DNA of 64,000 nucleotides from Chryseobacterium panacisoli (GCF_008274625.1 NZ_VTRU01000002.1:124001-188000); one strand, 5' to 3'; shown: positions 34,581 to 43,363, counted from the stretch's first letter. A program made the numbers and translations. The notes: generated by a model not told the origin, from the sequence alone.

Positions 34581-34910
34581 CTAAAGACTAAATGATTCTC
34601 CGCATCCACATGTTCTGGATGCATTCGGGTTGTTAAAAACAAACCCCTTTCCGTTCAATCCTCCTGAATACTCAAGAGTTGTTCCTGCCAAATAAAGGAT
34701 GGATTTTTTATCTATAATAATTTTGATGTTATTATCTTCAAAAATCTGATCTGTGTCTGTTTTTTGGTTATCAAACTTTAAAACATACTCTAAACCAGAG
34801 CATCCGCCGCTTTTCACCCCTACTCTTATATAATCTTCAGCAGGGTTAAAACCATCTTCCGTCATTAACTGGATGGCTTTCTCCTTTGCATAGTCTGATA
34901 CTTTTATCAT
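34581..34910 (-). CDS. HesB/IscA-type Fe-S carrier (SufA-like)
   Basis: 109 aa. A-type carrier with the three conserved cysteines: Cys37 in SGGCSGLEY and Cys101/Cys103 in RTCGCGESF. A-type proteins accept clusters from the Suf scaffold and pass them to targets. First gene of the suf operon with a strong promoter in front. I cannot separate SufA, ErpA and IscA from sequence alone, so no symbol is given. Confidence 0.93.
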   Translation of the reverse strand: MIKVSDYAKEKAIQLMTEDGFNPAEDYIRVGVKSGGCSGLEYVLKFDNQKTDTDQIFEDNNIKIIIDKKSILYLAGTTLEYSGGLNGKGFVFNNPNASRTCGCGESFSL

Positions 34911-34938
34911 TGTATTTATTTAGAATGATTTAATAATG

Positions 34939-34970
34939 CAAAAATACGAACTAATTTCCGCAATCTCAAA
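34939..34970 (-). promoter_or_regulatory. suf operon promoter
   Basis: Minus strand: TTTG (34970-34967), 20 bases, TATTTTTG (34946-34939), 28 bases before the ATG. A very good match in both elements and spacing. Confidence 0.65.
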
Positions 34971-35124
34971 TCGAAGATATCTATTTTAATGATTCTTATA
35001 TTAATAGCGATTTTGAAAAGCACGATTTAATGTTAAAATTACATAAATTTCTTGCCTTGATGTGAAGATTCCACTTCTGACTTTAACCTTGAGTCGTATT
35101 TTCTATCTATAAAGAAAATTGGTA

Positions 35125-36075
35125 ATGGGACAAAAAATAATAATTTTTTTTGTATTGTTTTTCACTGCAGTGTCTTACGGACAGACTGCCAGATATGTTT
35201 ATGAAACGCTGGTAAACCCAGATTCTGTCAATCTGGTAAGTATGAAAAGTGAAAGAACCTTTCTGGATGTAAAAGGAAACCGTTCTTTGTTTATCAGTGA
35301 AAATAAATTGATAAGAGACTCTCTTTTTGCTGCTGTAAGGACAGAAGTGAAAGAAAATAAAAAAGAAGAAAAAGATTTTTCAAAACAGGAAGGAAGAAAA
35401 CATTTTGAGCCTACTTTTTTTGAATATTTTATTATGAAGGCCATTCCGGAACAAAAAGTGTATTATTATGAAAAGGAGGCAGGTAAACAAATTTATTATC
35501 AGGAAGACAGACCTGTAAAATGGGAAGTGGCTAATGGTGTTGAGAAGCAAAATGGATATTCCGCCCAAAAAGCAGTTACAGAATTTGGAGGAAGAGTATG
35601 GACAGCATGGTTCACAAAAGATATTCCTTTGTCAGACGGTCCTTATAAATTTTCAGGATTACCGGGACTGATTGTGAAGTTGGAAGATGACAAAGGAGAC
35701 TATAAATTTGATCTTGTGAAAAAGATTATCGTTAAAAATGCTTTTGAAGAACAGATCAGTTCAGATGCTAAACTAAGCACAAGAGCAAACTTTCATGGTG
35801 ATAAAGCGGCTCTGGAGCTTGAGTTTGGTAAAAACCGAAAAGCTATGGCAGGAAATAACGGAGGAGGAAATATGAATATGGGAGGAGGAAGACATAGCGG
35901 AGGAGGCATGGGTAGCGGCATGAATGGAGGAGGAATGAGAGGTGGAGGCCACGGCGGCGGAATGCATAGAGGTGGAATGGGTGGTGAAAATCAGAGTTCT
36001 CCTATGTTGCAGAATTCTGCTGTAGCAACTTCTTCCTTTACGAATGCTCCTCAAAATCCAATTGAATTAAAATAA
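35125..36075 (+). CDS. GLPGLI family protein with Gly/Met/His-rich C-terminus
   Basis: 316 aa from the ATG at 35125; a TTG two codons earlier is not preferred. Signal peptide MGQKIIIFFVLFFTAVSYGQ. The signature GLPGLI is at 178-183 in YKFSGLPGLIVKLEDDKGDY. Residues about 241-290 are a low-complexity stretch of Gly, Met and His (NMNMGGG, MGSGMNGGGMRGGG, GHGGGMHRGGM), which looks like a soft-metal (copper or silver) binding tail; that is inference. GLPGLI proteins are exported and often sit near TonB-dependent receptors; none is in this window. Followed after 8 bases by a paralogue. Confidence 0.8.
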   Translation: MGQKIIIFFVLFFTAVSYGQTARYVYETLVNPDSVNLVSMKSERTFLDVKGNRSLFISENKLIRDSLFAAVRTEVKENKKEEKDFSKQEGRKHFEPTFFEYFIMKAIPEQKVYYYEKEAGKQIYYQEDRPVKWEVANGVEKQNGYSAQKAVTEFGGRVWTAWFTKDIPLSDGPYKFSGLPGLIVKLEDDKGDYKFDLVKKIIVKNAFEEQISSDAKLSTRANFHGDKAALELEFGKNRKAMAGNNGGGNMNMGGGRHSGGGMGSGMNGGGMRGGGHGGGMHRGGMGGENQSSPMLQNSAVATSSFTNAPQNPIELK

Positions 36076-36083
36076 AAATATAA

Positions 36084-36944
36084 ATGAAAAAATTAGGTAT
36101 TATTGCATTGGCACTCTTCATACAGAATGTTTCTGCACAGACAAACAGGTTTGTGTATCAGGTGACTATGAAGCCTGATGCGGAAAATAAAACAGAAATC
36201 AAGACGGAAAATGCCTATCTGGATATTTCTCCGGAAAAGTCTGTGTTTTATTCGGAAAACAGGATTAAAAGAGATTCCATCATGCAAAAAGCATTTCAGG
36301 GCGGAGGCGGAAGAGGAAGTATCAACAGAGATCAGATGGAAAATTTGAGAACGAATATCAGTTATTCCGTAGAGAAAGATAAAACAAATCAAAAGACGTA
36401 TTTTAAAGACAGAATCGGGCGTGATATTTATTCTTATGAAGAAGACAGACCTCTGAATTGGAAAATTGAATCAGAAACAAGAAAAATAGGCGAATATAAA
36501 GTTCAGAAGGCCGAAACTGATTTTGGAGGCAGAAAATGGACAGCATGGTTTACAACAGATCTTCCTTACCAGGATGGACCTTACAAGTTTGGAGGACTTC
36601 CGGGGTTGATTGTAAAAGTAGAAGATGATAAAGGAGATTATTCTTTTGATTTAATGAAAAATTATAAAATCGCTGAATTTCCTACTTTGAATCAGTTTGG
36701 AAATACATTAAAGGTAAAAAGAGCTGATTATTTAAAACAGCAGCAAAAATTTAAGACTGATCCAATGTCATTCATGAGTCAAGGTGGCGGACAGGGCAGA
36801 TTTTCTACTACAGTAAGAGTAGGCGGTGGCGGAGGAAGAGGCTCTGGTGGTGGAAACCAAAATCCTGCCGATATGAGAAAGAGAATGGAAGAAAGGGTAA
36901 AAGAAGAAGCCAAGAAAAATTCTAATCCAATCGAATTGCAATAA
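36084..36944 (+). CDS. GLPGLI family protein, tandem paralogue
   Basis: 286 aa with signal peptide MKKLGIIALALFIQNVSAQ. GLPGLI at 171-176 within YKFGGLPGLIVKVEDDKGDY, nearly the same context as in the upstream gene, so the pair arose by tandem duplication. It has two glycine-rich stretches (QGGGRGSIN-type near 75; GGGQGRFSTTVRVGGGGGRGSGGG near 235-258) but few Met and His, unlike its partner. Both proteins end in NPIEL plus one or two residues. Co-transcribed. Function unknown. Confidence 0.8.
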   Translation: MKKLGIIALALFIQNVSAQTNRFVYQVTMKPDAENKTEIKTENAYLDISPEKSVFYSENRIKRDSIMQKAFQGGGGRGSINRDQMENLRTNISYSVEKDKTNQKTYFKDRIGRDIYSYEEDRPLNWKIESETRKIGEYKVQKAETDFGGRKWTAWFTTDLPYQDGPYKFGGLPGLIVKVEDDKGDYSFDLMKNYKIAEFPTLNQFGNTLKVKRADYLKQQQKFKTDPMSFMSQGGGQGRFSTTVRVGGGGGRGSGGGNQNPADMRKRMEERVKEEAKKNSNPIELQ

Positions 36945-36948
36945 ATAA

Positions 36949-36979
36949 AAAATGCGGCCTTATTTTGAGACCGCATTTT
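36949..36979. terminator. Shared terminator (GLPGLI pair / zinc peptidase)
   Basis: 9-bp stem AAAATGCGG / CCGCATTTT with T-runs on both sides; 13-base apical region partly pairing. Confidence 0.75.
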
Positions 36980-37008
36980 ATTTTTTTAATCAGAATAGTT
37001 CTGATAAA

Positions 37009-37872
37009 TTATTTTAATAACTGGTTGAATGTATCACCCTGTCTGATATCTCCGGTGTTGTAGCCTTTCATAAACCATTCCTTACGTTGTGCAGATGATC
37101 CGTGAGTGAAACTTTCCTGATTGACATAGCCCTGACCTCTTTTCTGAATGTTATCATCTCCAACGGCTTCTGCAGCATCTATGGCAGATTCAATGTCTCC
37201 GGGCTCCAGTATATGTTTGCTCTCATTGGTTCTTTTTGCCCAGACTCCGGCATAGAAATCAGCCTGTAATTCTGTAGCAACAGATACTCTGTTCATTTGT
37301 TCTTCAGAATACCTTCCGCTTCTTCTTAACGCATCCACTTTTTGAGTAGTTCCTAAAAGAGTCTGCACATGGTGGCCTACTTCATGCGCAAGAACGTAGG
37401 CTACTGTAAATTCTGTTACTTTAGCCCCGAATTTTTGCTGAAGCTCTCCGAAGAAACTCATATCCATATAAACTTTCTGATCAGCAGGGCAATAGAAAGG
37501 TCCCATAGCAGATTGAGCTGTACCGCATGCAGAAGATGTTGTATTTTCGAAAAGAACAATTCCGGGATCGGTATAGGTCATTCCGTTTTCTGTGAAAATC
37601 TGATTCCAGGTCTGACTATTCCATGCATCCATCATTTTGACCATTTCTCCGATTTGTTTTTCACCGGCTGTAAGCTCTCTTTGTTCTCCGGAATTTCCGG
37701 AAGACTGCATACTGCCGGAATTCAAAATACCGGATGGGTCACCTCCCAAAAAGAATACAATAGCTGCTATAATTAAAGTTCCAAGTCCTCCGCCTACAAT
37801 CATACCACCACTTCCACCTCCGGAACCACGGCGGTCATCAACGTTTCCGCCTCTGTCGTCTGTCCATTTCAT
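37009..37872 (-). CDS. Neutral zinc metallopeptidase, YpfJ/KPN_02809 family
   Basis: 287 aa. Short Gly/Asp/Arg-rich cytoplasmic start (TDDRGGNVDDRRGSGGG), one membrane helix (VGGGLGTLIIAAIVFFLGG), then the peptidase domain with zinc motif HEVGH in LAHEVGHHVQ and a downstream ligand Glu in VATELQADFYAGVWA. Conserved ACGTAQSAMGPFYCPADQKVYMD-type segment typical of the family. A predicted membrane-anchored zinc protease with unknown substrates. Converges on the GLPGLI pair. Confidence 0.92.
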   Translation of the reverse strand: MKWTDDRGGNVDDRRGSGGGSGGMIVGGGLGTLIIAAIVFFLGGDPSGILNSGSMQSSGNSGEQRELTAGEKQIGEMVKMMDAWNSQTWNQIFTENGMTYTDPGIVLFENTTSSACGTAQSAMGPFYCPADQKVYMDMSFFGELQQKFGAKVTEFTVAYVLAHEVGHHVQTLLGTTQKVDALRRSGRYSEEQMNRVSVATELQADFYAGVWAKRTNESKHILEPGDIESAIDAAEAVGDDNIQKRGQGYVNQESFTHGSSAQRKEWFMKGYNTGDIRQGDTFNQLLK

Positions 37873-37938
37873 AGTAATAAATTTATTCGTTAATTTAAAT
37901 ATTTTGCTTCAAACTTTACGCTAAAAATATTTAGATAT

Positions 37939-40017
37939 TTATCTGTTAAGTTTTTTTGTTTTGAGCCAGTAGGATGTAGACTGATATGCTGATACCGCAT
38001 CATCTACCAGTTTCTGGTCTGGATTTTTTAATAATTTTTCGTCATAATACAGCTTAAAAGCCGGAGCCAGATCGCTTTTTTCCAGTTCCAAAGAATATTG
38101 TTTTACCTTTTTTACCGGGGAAATAATGGTGAGGCGCCCGTCTTTTATAAAACCAAGATCCTGATAGGTTGCAACATAAGCCTTAGGCTGGAATTCCGTT
38201 TTGAATACATCCTGTCCTAAAAATTTAGACTGATAGCTGAAATTTAATAATCCCAAAAGAGTAGGCATCACATCTATCTGAGACATTAATCCATCAAATT
38301 TTTGAGGCTGAACAAACCCTTCAGAGAAAATCATCGCTGGAATTCTGTATTTATCCATCGGAAGCTCTGTTTTTCCGGCGCTCGATGCACAGTGGTCTGC
38401 AATGATAACAAAAACAGTGTTTTTATACCAATCCTGTTTCTTAGCCATGTCAAAAAACAGTTTAAGGGAATAGTCTGTATATTTTACACCGCCTTCACGG
38501 GATTTCGCAGTTCCCGGAATATCTATTCTTCCGTCAGGATATGTAAAGGGTCTGTGATTGGAAACGGTCATCCAGTGATTGAAAAACGGTTTCCCTGATT
38601 TTGATTCAGCATTCATCACCTGAATTGCTTTTTTAGCCATATCTTCATCAGCCACTCCCCAGACATTGGCAAAAGTGATTTCTTCAGGCTTAAAATTATT
38701 TCGGTCTACAATTCCGTAGCCATTTCCACCAAAGAAGTCCTGCATATTATCAAAATAGCTGTATCCGCCATATAAAAACTTAACATCATACCCTTTGGAT
38801 TTGAATACATGGCCGGTTGTAAATTTGTTTTTATTGTCATCTCTTTTGATGATACTTTCTCCGGCAGTGGGTGGAATACACAATGTTAAAGCTTCCAGCC
38901 CGCGTACCGTTCTGTTTCCTGTAGCATACAGATTGGTAAACATCAGTGACTTGTCTGCAAGGCTGTCAAGGAAAGGGGTGATTTTTTGTGTATTTCCATA
39001 ATGCTCCATGAAATCTGCGGAAAGACTTTCAATAGAAATCAATACAACATTTTTCTTCATTTCAGGCTGTTCAGCAACAATATTTCTTGATAATGTCGGC
39101 TGTGCATACTGGCTTAAAAACATCTTTTCGGCCTGCTGTTGATTGATCTGAGAATAAAACTGGAAGTAATCCAGTTCATTATGAGTAAAAGCCCAGTAGA
39201 ACTTAGGCAGTCCATTGGCCTCAATTTCGTCGGCAAAAACATTGTCTGACCTGATTTGCATCAGAGAAGGAATGGCCAGTGCACTAAGGGCACAAAGTAC
39301 CATAAAACTACCAAGAAGAACCATTTTTTGTTTAAAATCCGGAAGCTCCAGCAGCTCATCTTTTGTTTTCTTATAAATGAACCATGTGATGGTAAGTGTA
39401 ACGATCATTATCCCTGAAAACAACGGAACAACAGGGTAGCTTTCCATGATATTTCCAATAACTTCGTTGGTATAAATCAGATAGTCTACTGCAATAAAGT
39501 TATAACGAACTCCGAATTCATTATAAAAGAAGTATTCACTTACTCCATTAAAAATAATCAGAAGAACGTATAAAAATAATGTAATGAAATATAAGATGTT
39601 ACGAATCTTTATTCTTTGAGTAGGAAGCAAAAGCATCAATCCGAAGAAAAGGGTTTTTATTCCAACAAAAACAAGCGCTATCTCCATGATGGAGCCTCCA
39701 TATTGCTTGAAAATATTGTTAGGAATAAGCCATATGTAAAGGAAGAATAAAACCAGCGCTCCCAGAATAATGTAACCGTAAGGTTTTTTATATTTTGAAT
39801 TGGAAAGGAAGAGAAAATAAAGTGCGAGAATAGAACTGGCAAGAACAAATACAAAAATATCATTCACCAGGCCTATTAACAGGACTTTGATGACCTCAAA
39901 AAATCCAAAGCTGGCTGTGGTAATAGGATGAAAAAAGAATACTGTTCTTATTATCAATGAAATAATAAGGTAGAAAATTCCTAAATATAGGAACGGTTTT
40001 ATTTTGCTTAAAAACAT
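37939..40017 (-). CDS. LTA synthase-like sulfatase-superfamily phosphotransferase
   Basis: 692 aa from the ATG at 40017. A GTG at 40044 is excluded because the -7 promoter box covers it. Five N-terminal membrane helices, then an extracytoplasmic alkaline-phosphatase-fold domain: NVVLISIESLSADF (metal site), ATGNRTVRGLEALT with the nucleophile Thr, HWMTVSNHRPF and VFVIIADHCA. In Gram-positives the family makes lipoteichoic acid; in Gram-negatives (OpgB, EptA-like) it adds phosphoglycerol or phosphoethanolamine to envelope glycans or lipids. The acceptor here is unknown. Monocistronic. Confidence 0.88.
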   Translation of the reverse strand: MFLSKIKPFLYLGIFYLIISLIIRTVFFFHPITTASFGFFEVIKVLLIGLVNDIFVFVLASSILALYFLFLSNSKYKKPYGYIILGALVLFFLYIWLIPNNIFKQYGGSIMEIALVFVGIKTLFFGLMLLLPTQRIKIRNILYFITLFLYVLLIIFNGVSEYFFYNEFGVRYNFIAVDYLIYTNEVIGNIMESYPVVPLFSGIMIVTLTITWFIYKKTKDELLELPDFKQKMVLLGSFMVLCALSALAIPSLMQIRSDNVFADEIEANGLPKFYWAFTHNELDYFQFYSQINQQQAEKMFLSQYAQPTLSRNIVAEQPEMKKNVVLISIESLSADFMEHYGNTQKITPFLDSLADKSLMFTNLYATGNRTVRGLEALTLCIPPTAGESIIKRDDNKNKFTTGHVFKSKGYDVKFLYGGYSYFDNMQDFFGGNGYGIVDRNNFKPEEITFANVWGVADEDMAKKAIQVMNAESKSGKPFFNHWMTVSNHRPFTYPDGRIDIPGTAKSREGGVKYTDYSLKLFFDMAKKQDWYKNTVFVIIADHCASSAGKTELPMDKYRIPAMIFSEGFVQPQKFDGLMSQIDVMPTLLGLLNFSYQSKFLGQDVFKTEFQPKAYVATYQDLGFIKDGRLTIISPVKKVKQYSLELEKSDLAPAFKLYYDEKLLKNPDQKLVDDAVSAYQSTSYWLKTKKLNR

Positions 40018-40043
40018 GTATTTACTGTTTTTATTAGTTTTCA

Positions 40044-40051
40044 CAAAGATA
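40044..40051 (-). promoter_or_regulatory. -7 box of the LTA synthase-like gene
   Basis: Minus strand TATCTTTG, exact match, 26 bases upstream of the ATG at 40017. No clear -33. Confidence 0.45.
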
Positions 40052-40133
40052 GTTTTTGTACAGAACTTTTGATAGAAAAAAACAAAAACATCCTTATTAT
40101 TAGTAAGATTTATGATTTACAAGAGCAAAAAAA

Positions 40134-40153
40134 GGACTATTAAAAAATAGTCC
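40134..40153 (-). terminator. Terminator of the TPR-ribH operon
   Basis: 7-bp stem GGACTAT / ATAGTCC with a 6-base loop and T7 on the minus strand, 26 bases after the ribH stop. Confidence 0.75.
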
Positions 40154-40179
40154 CAATATATTGTTAAGGTAATCTGCTG

Positions 40180-40698
40180 TTAAGAGTGTCCGAAACCGAT
40201 ATTTCCTTTTTTATCAGATAATTTCTTTTTGAAATCAATCATTCTCAAAGCAGTAACAGCCGCTTCTACACCTTTATTCCCAAGGTCTCCACCGCTTCTT
40301 GCGATAGATTGCTCTTTCGTATCATCTGTCAATACACAGAAAATAGTAGGAGTATCTGTCATAATGTTACAGTCTTTGATTCCCTGTGCTACTGCAGAAC
40401 ACACATAGTCAAAATGAGGTGTTTCTCCACGGATCACGCATCCTATAGAAATTACTGCATCATATTTTCTTTCTTTGCAAAGCTGCATGCTTGCATAGTT
40501 GAGTTCAAAAGCTCCCGGAACAGGGAAAAGTTTAATGTTTTCAGGTTTTACCCCTTCTTTTTCAAGAATTTCCAAAGCTGCATCACGAAGATTGTACGTT
40601 ACAAAATCATTCCACTCAGAAAAAACAATGCCGATAGAAAAATCTTCGGCATTAGTTATATGAAGTGGCTTGTAATCGGAAAGATTAACTGTTGCCAT
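40180..40698 (-). CDS. ribH: 6,7-dimethyl-8-ribityllumazine synthase
   Basis: 172 aa. Motifs: FSEWNDFVTYNLRDAALEIL (substrate-binding Trp and Asn), PVPGAFELNYASMQLC, ISIGCVIRGETPHFDYVCSAVAQGI with the catalytic His, and FCVLTDDTKEQSIARSGGDLGNKGVEAA. Condenses the ribityl uracil with dihydroxybutanone phosphate, the penultimate step of riboflavin synthesis, in a cytoplasmic icosahedral or pentameric assembly. Starts 3 bases after the TPR protein gene, so co-transcribed. No other rib genes are in the window. Confidence 0.96.
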   Translation of the reverse strand: MATVNLSDYKPLHITNAEDFSIGIVFSEWNDFVTYNLRDAALEILEKEGVKPENIKLFPVPGAFELNYASMQLCKERKYDAVISIGCVIRGETPHFDYVCSAVAQGIKDCNIMTDTPTIFCVLTDDTKEQSIARSGGDLGNKGVEAAVTALRMIDFKKKLSDKKGNIGFGHS

Positions 40699-40701
40699 TT
40701 T

Positions 40702-41412
40702 TTAATTTAAGTATTTAGTCATTTCAATATAAGAATCAGACATTCCGTTGTCATAGTCCTGATATTTCTCGTCAATTGCAGAGAAGTATTTTTTAGCTTC
40801 TGCATTTTTCTTTAATCCTAAAGCAAGGATACCTGCTTTTCTTGTAAAGTAGTATGTTGTATAAGGATCATCAGAAGCAGTTGCTGCTTTGTCTAATAAG
40901 GCTAAAGCTTCATCGTTTTTGTTAAGTCCTGATTTTGCATCTGCCATAGCTCCGAATTTCATGGCTACTAAGGTTTTGTTATCAGATGAAAATTGATCTA
41001 AAAGATCATAAGCTTCCTGGAATTTTCCTTCTTTGAACTTTAATAAGCCTGCATTATAAGATGAAAGTTTACCGATTTTAGTTGAAGAATACTCGTTATA
41101 TGTACCTACAAAACCAGGGTTAGCGGCAGATTTTCCACCCAAAGCATCCTTATCTTTACCTTCAGTAAGACTTTTCTGAGCAGAAAGGAAACTTTTCACA
41201 GCTTCAGCGTTCTTTGGAGCCACTACAAATTGCTTGTAAGCGAAGAATCCTAAAACTGCTAAAATTAATGCTCCAAATACAAAACCTAGAGGCTTTGAAT
41301 ATTTTTCAACAAATCTTTCAGTGTTTAAAGCTTCTCTGTCAAGGTCTTTAAAGAACTCAACCGTTTCTTTACCTTCTTGCTCGTTCTGAGCACTCTTTCC
41401 CAATTTTGCCAT
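40702..41412 (-). CDS. TPR protein with N-terminal membrane anchor (YfgM-like)
   Basis: 236 aa. Cytoplasmic start (KLGKSAQNEQEGKETVEFFKDLDREAL), one membrane helix (PLGFVFGALILAVLGFFAYKQF), then periplasmic TPR-like repeats (SSYNAGLLKFKEGKFQEAYDLL, GAMADAKSGLNKNDEALALL, AGILALGLKKNAEAKKYF). Resembles YfgM, a periplasmic chaperone ancillary to SecYEG and BamB. Function in flavobacteria untested. Heads an operon with ribH; good promoter. Confidence 0.8.
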   Translation of the reverse strand: MAKLGKSAQNEQEGKETVEFFKDLDREALNTERFVEKYSKPLGFVFGALILAVLGFFAYKQFVVAPKNAEAVKSFLSAQKSLTEGKDKDALGGKSAANPGFVGTYNEYSSTKIGKLSSYNAGLLKFKEGKFQEAYDLLDQFSSDNKTLVAMKFGAMADAKSGLNKNDEALALLDKAATASDDPYTTYYFTRKAGILALGLKKNAEAKKYFSAIDEKYQDYDNGMSDSYIEMTKYLN

Positions 41413-41433
41413 AAGTTTTTAAAAATTGAAATG

Positions 41434-41464
41434 CAAATTTAATTGTTTCTGAGAGATTTACAAA
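41434..41464 (-). promoter_or_regulatory. Promoter of the TPR-ribH operon
   Basis: Minus strand: TTTG (41464-41461), 19 bases, TAAATTTG (41441-41434), 21 bases before the ATG. Excellent consensus match. Confidence 0.65.
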
Positions 41465-41527
41465 ATACTTTATTGGTATTATTATGTAAATGTTGTGAAT
41501 TTGTTGTTATTTCCCTTAAAAACAGTT

Positions 41528-41583
41528 CGGCTCCGCCCGGCATGACAAAATATTTATAATGATTGACACACTGAGCGGAGCCG
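41528..41583. repeat. Intergenic palindromic repeat
   Basis: Inverted repeat CGGCTCCGC (41528-41536) with GCGGAGCCG (41575-41583), 38 bases apart, extending imperfectly outward. The right arm sits in ACACTGAGCGGAGCC, which resembles dispersed GC-richer palindromes (CACTGAGCGGAGTCGAAG type) seen in many Bacteroidota intergenic regions. Locally GC-rich compared with flanks. Confidence 0.55.
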
Positions 41584-41606
41584 GAATTTATTGTATAAGC
41601 TGAATT

Positions 41607-42143
41607 TTAATACCCTAAAATATGGTATACCTCTGCACCAAATTTTTTAAGCTTTTCATCACCATTCAAATCTTTTAAGCCAATAAGGAAGCTGAATTGG
41701 GAAACAGTTGCTCCCTGTTTTTCTACCAATTTAGCAGCTGCTTCAGTAGTTCCTCCGGTTGCTAAAAGATCATCATGAATCAAAATTCTTTGTCCGGGCT
41801 TTATTTGTCCTTCACGGGTTTCAATAATGGCACTTCCGTATTCCAGGTCATATTTTTCTGAAATAACGGGAGGAGGTAGTTTCCCTGCTTTTCTGATCAG
41901 AATGAACGGAACTTCCAATGCTACGGCAATAGCGATTCCAAACAAATAACCACGACTTTCAATTCCGCAGACTGCATCTACCTTTCCTTTACTGAAGCCT
42001 GCAAGATCTGCAATCACGTCTTCGTATAGTTTCGGATTTAAAAAGATAGGTGAAATATCCTTGAACTGTATTCCCGGAATCGGAAAATCAGGGATATTTT
42101 CAATTGTTTCTTCTAATTTTTTGATCAGTTCTGCTGAAGCCAT
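41607..42143 (-). CDS. apt: Adenine phosphoribosyltransferase
   Basis: 178 aa, full length. Motifs: PDFPIPGIQFKDISPIF near the start, CGIESRGYLFGIAIAVAL, FILIRKAGKLPPP, and PRPP-binding loop ILIHDDLLATGGTTEAAAKL. Converts adenine and PRPP to AMP (purine salvage), cytoplasmic. Its ATG lies 3 bases from the stop of the upstream lipoprotein gene, so they share a transcript. Confidence 0.97.
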   Translation of the reverse strand: MASAELIKKLEETIENIPDFPIPGIQFKDISPIFLNPKLYEDVIADLAGFSKGKVDAVCGIESRGYLFGIAIAVALEVPFILIRKAGKLPPPVISEKYDLEYGSAIIETREGQIKPGQRILIHDDLLATGGTTEAAAKLVEKQGATVSQFSFLIGLKDLNGDEKLKKFGAEVYHILGY

Positions 42144-42146
42144 TTA

Positions 42147-43346
42147 TTAATTGATTTTATAGCTGGAAATTTTCCAGTCTCCGTTTACATTTTTAAGCCC
42201 GAAAGTTACTTTTAGAGAAGTAGTCTTCCCGCTTTTATCCGTTACATCATAGGTAGCATTTACGCTTGCACTGTTAGCTGTGGTTCCGCTTGTCGTAATA
42301 TTCTTTACGCTTACATTTTTCACAGCTCCAAAACCTGAATTAGGGTTAGAGAAAGACTCATAGCTTCCCCAGCTTGGATTGCTGGCTGTTTCGTAAGCTG
42401 CTTTTAAGTTTTGAGAACTTACGCTGTTCAAAAATTTGCTTACTGTATTTTTAGGATCTGCAGCTGGCTGTTTTGGAGCAGCTGGTGCTGATGGAGTAGC
42501 TGTTGCAGGATCTGTAGTTGTTCCAGTGGTTGCAGATGGATTATTAGGATCTATTACAGCATTCGGTTGTTCCGGTACGGCTGTTGTATCGGTTTTAGGA
42601 ATTGCAGGAACTTTCAGGGCTGCTGCATTCACATCAAGACCGATTTTTGACATTTTGAAAGTTTTCGCAGTTGTTTTAACAGAAACCGTGATGTCGATTT
42701 TGTTATCTACCACTTTTGCTGCCGGAATAGAGGAGAACTTCAGGTTGAATCCTTTAAAGTTATTATCCTGCATCAGGTTTTTAGCGGTAGCAAGTCTTAC
42801 TCCGTTACTGAATACTTCAAGGGTTGCTTCCAGACCTGCTCCTGTGAAAGATACGGGGTTTCCTGCAGCATCCACAAGTCTTGGTACAATTTGAATGGCA
42901 GTAGGAGCTCCGGAACCGTCATCGCCTGTAGGTCTTGTAATAAGGCTTAGTGATCCTGCTTTTACGTCATTAGGATCGCTTTCTTTAGCTTTATCATCTC
43001 CGAAGATATTCATTTCTCCGAGTGATGGCGGGGCAGTACTGGCCCATTCTATTCCGTTTTTCTGCGCAACTTCGTCAGCCAAAGACATAATTTCAGGAAC
43101 TTTTTTTCCATTGATCAGTTTTCCAAGGGCTTTTAGCTCGTTTATATCACCATCAGCTTCCACGCCAAATGTTTTAAGGATATAAAGAGCCTCATTAAAC
43201 TTAATCTGTTTAATGGTAGGTAAACTGGAAGTCATATCATTGATACTTGACTGCAGTGTTTTAGTATTCGTAGCATCTACATGATCTTTCTTACATGCTG
43301 TAAAAAGCAACAGACTGAAAACAAGTAGAAAAGAAAACTTTTTCAT
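42147..43346 (-). CDS. Lipoprotein with NTF2-like C-terminal domain
   Basis: 399 aa. Lipoprotein signal MKKFSFLLVFSLLLFTAC, then KKDH, close to the charged outer-surface export signals of Bacteroidota. N-terminal helical region (LYILKTFGVEADGDINELKALGKLINGKKVPEIM), a middle beta domain (GSLSLITRPTGDDGSGAP...), a Pro/Thr/Ala linker (about 245-300), and a C-terminal domain VSKFLNSVSSQNLKAAYETASN...VNGDWKISSYKI that looks like an NTF2-like DUF4878-type fold (inference). Function unknown. Precedes apt in an operon. Confidence 0.65.
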   Translation of the reverse strand: MKKFSFLLVFSLLLFTACKKDHVDATNTKTLQSSINDMTSSLPTIKQIKFNEALYILKTFGVEADGDINELKALGKLINGKKVPEIMSLADEVAQKNGIEWASTAPPSLGEMNIFGDDKAKESDPNDVKAGSLSLITRPTGDDGSGAPTAIQIVPRLVDAAGNPVSFTGAGLEATLEVFSNGVRLATAKNLMQDNNFKGFNLKFSSIPAAKVVDNKIDITVSVKTTAKTFKMSKIGLDVNAAALKVPAIPKTDTTAVPEQPNAVIDPNNPSATTGTTTDPATATPSAPAAPKQPAADPKNTVSKFLNSVSSQNLKAAYETASNPSWGSYESFSNPNSGFGAVKNVSVKNITTSGTTANSASVNATYDVTDKSGKTTSLKVTFGLKNVNGDWKISSYKIN

Positions 43347-43363
43347 TTTTATTTGGTTTGTTG

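Noticed and set aside
40018..40044. GTG start nine codons upstream for the LTA synthase-like gene
   Set aside because: The -7 promoter box begins at 40044, so transcription starts downstream of that GTG.
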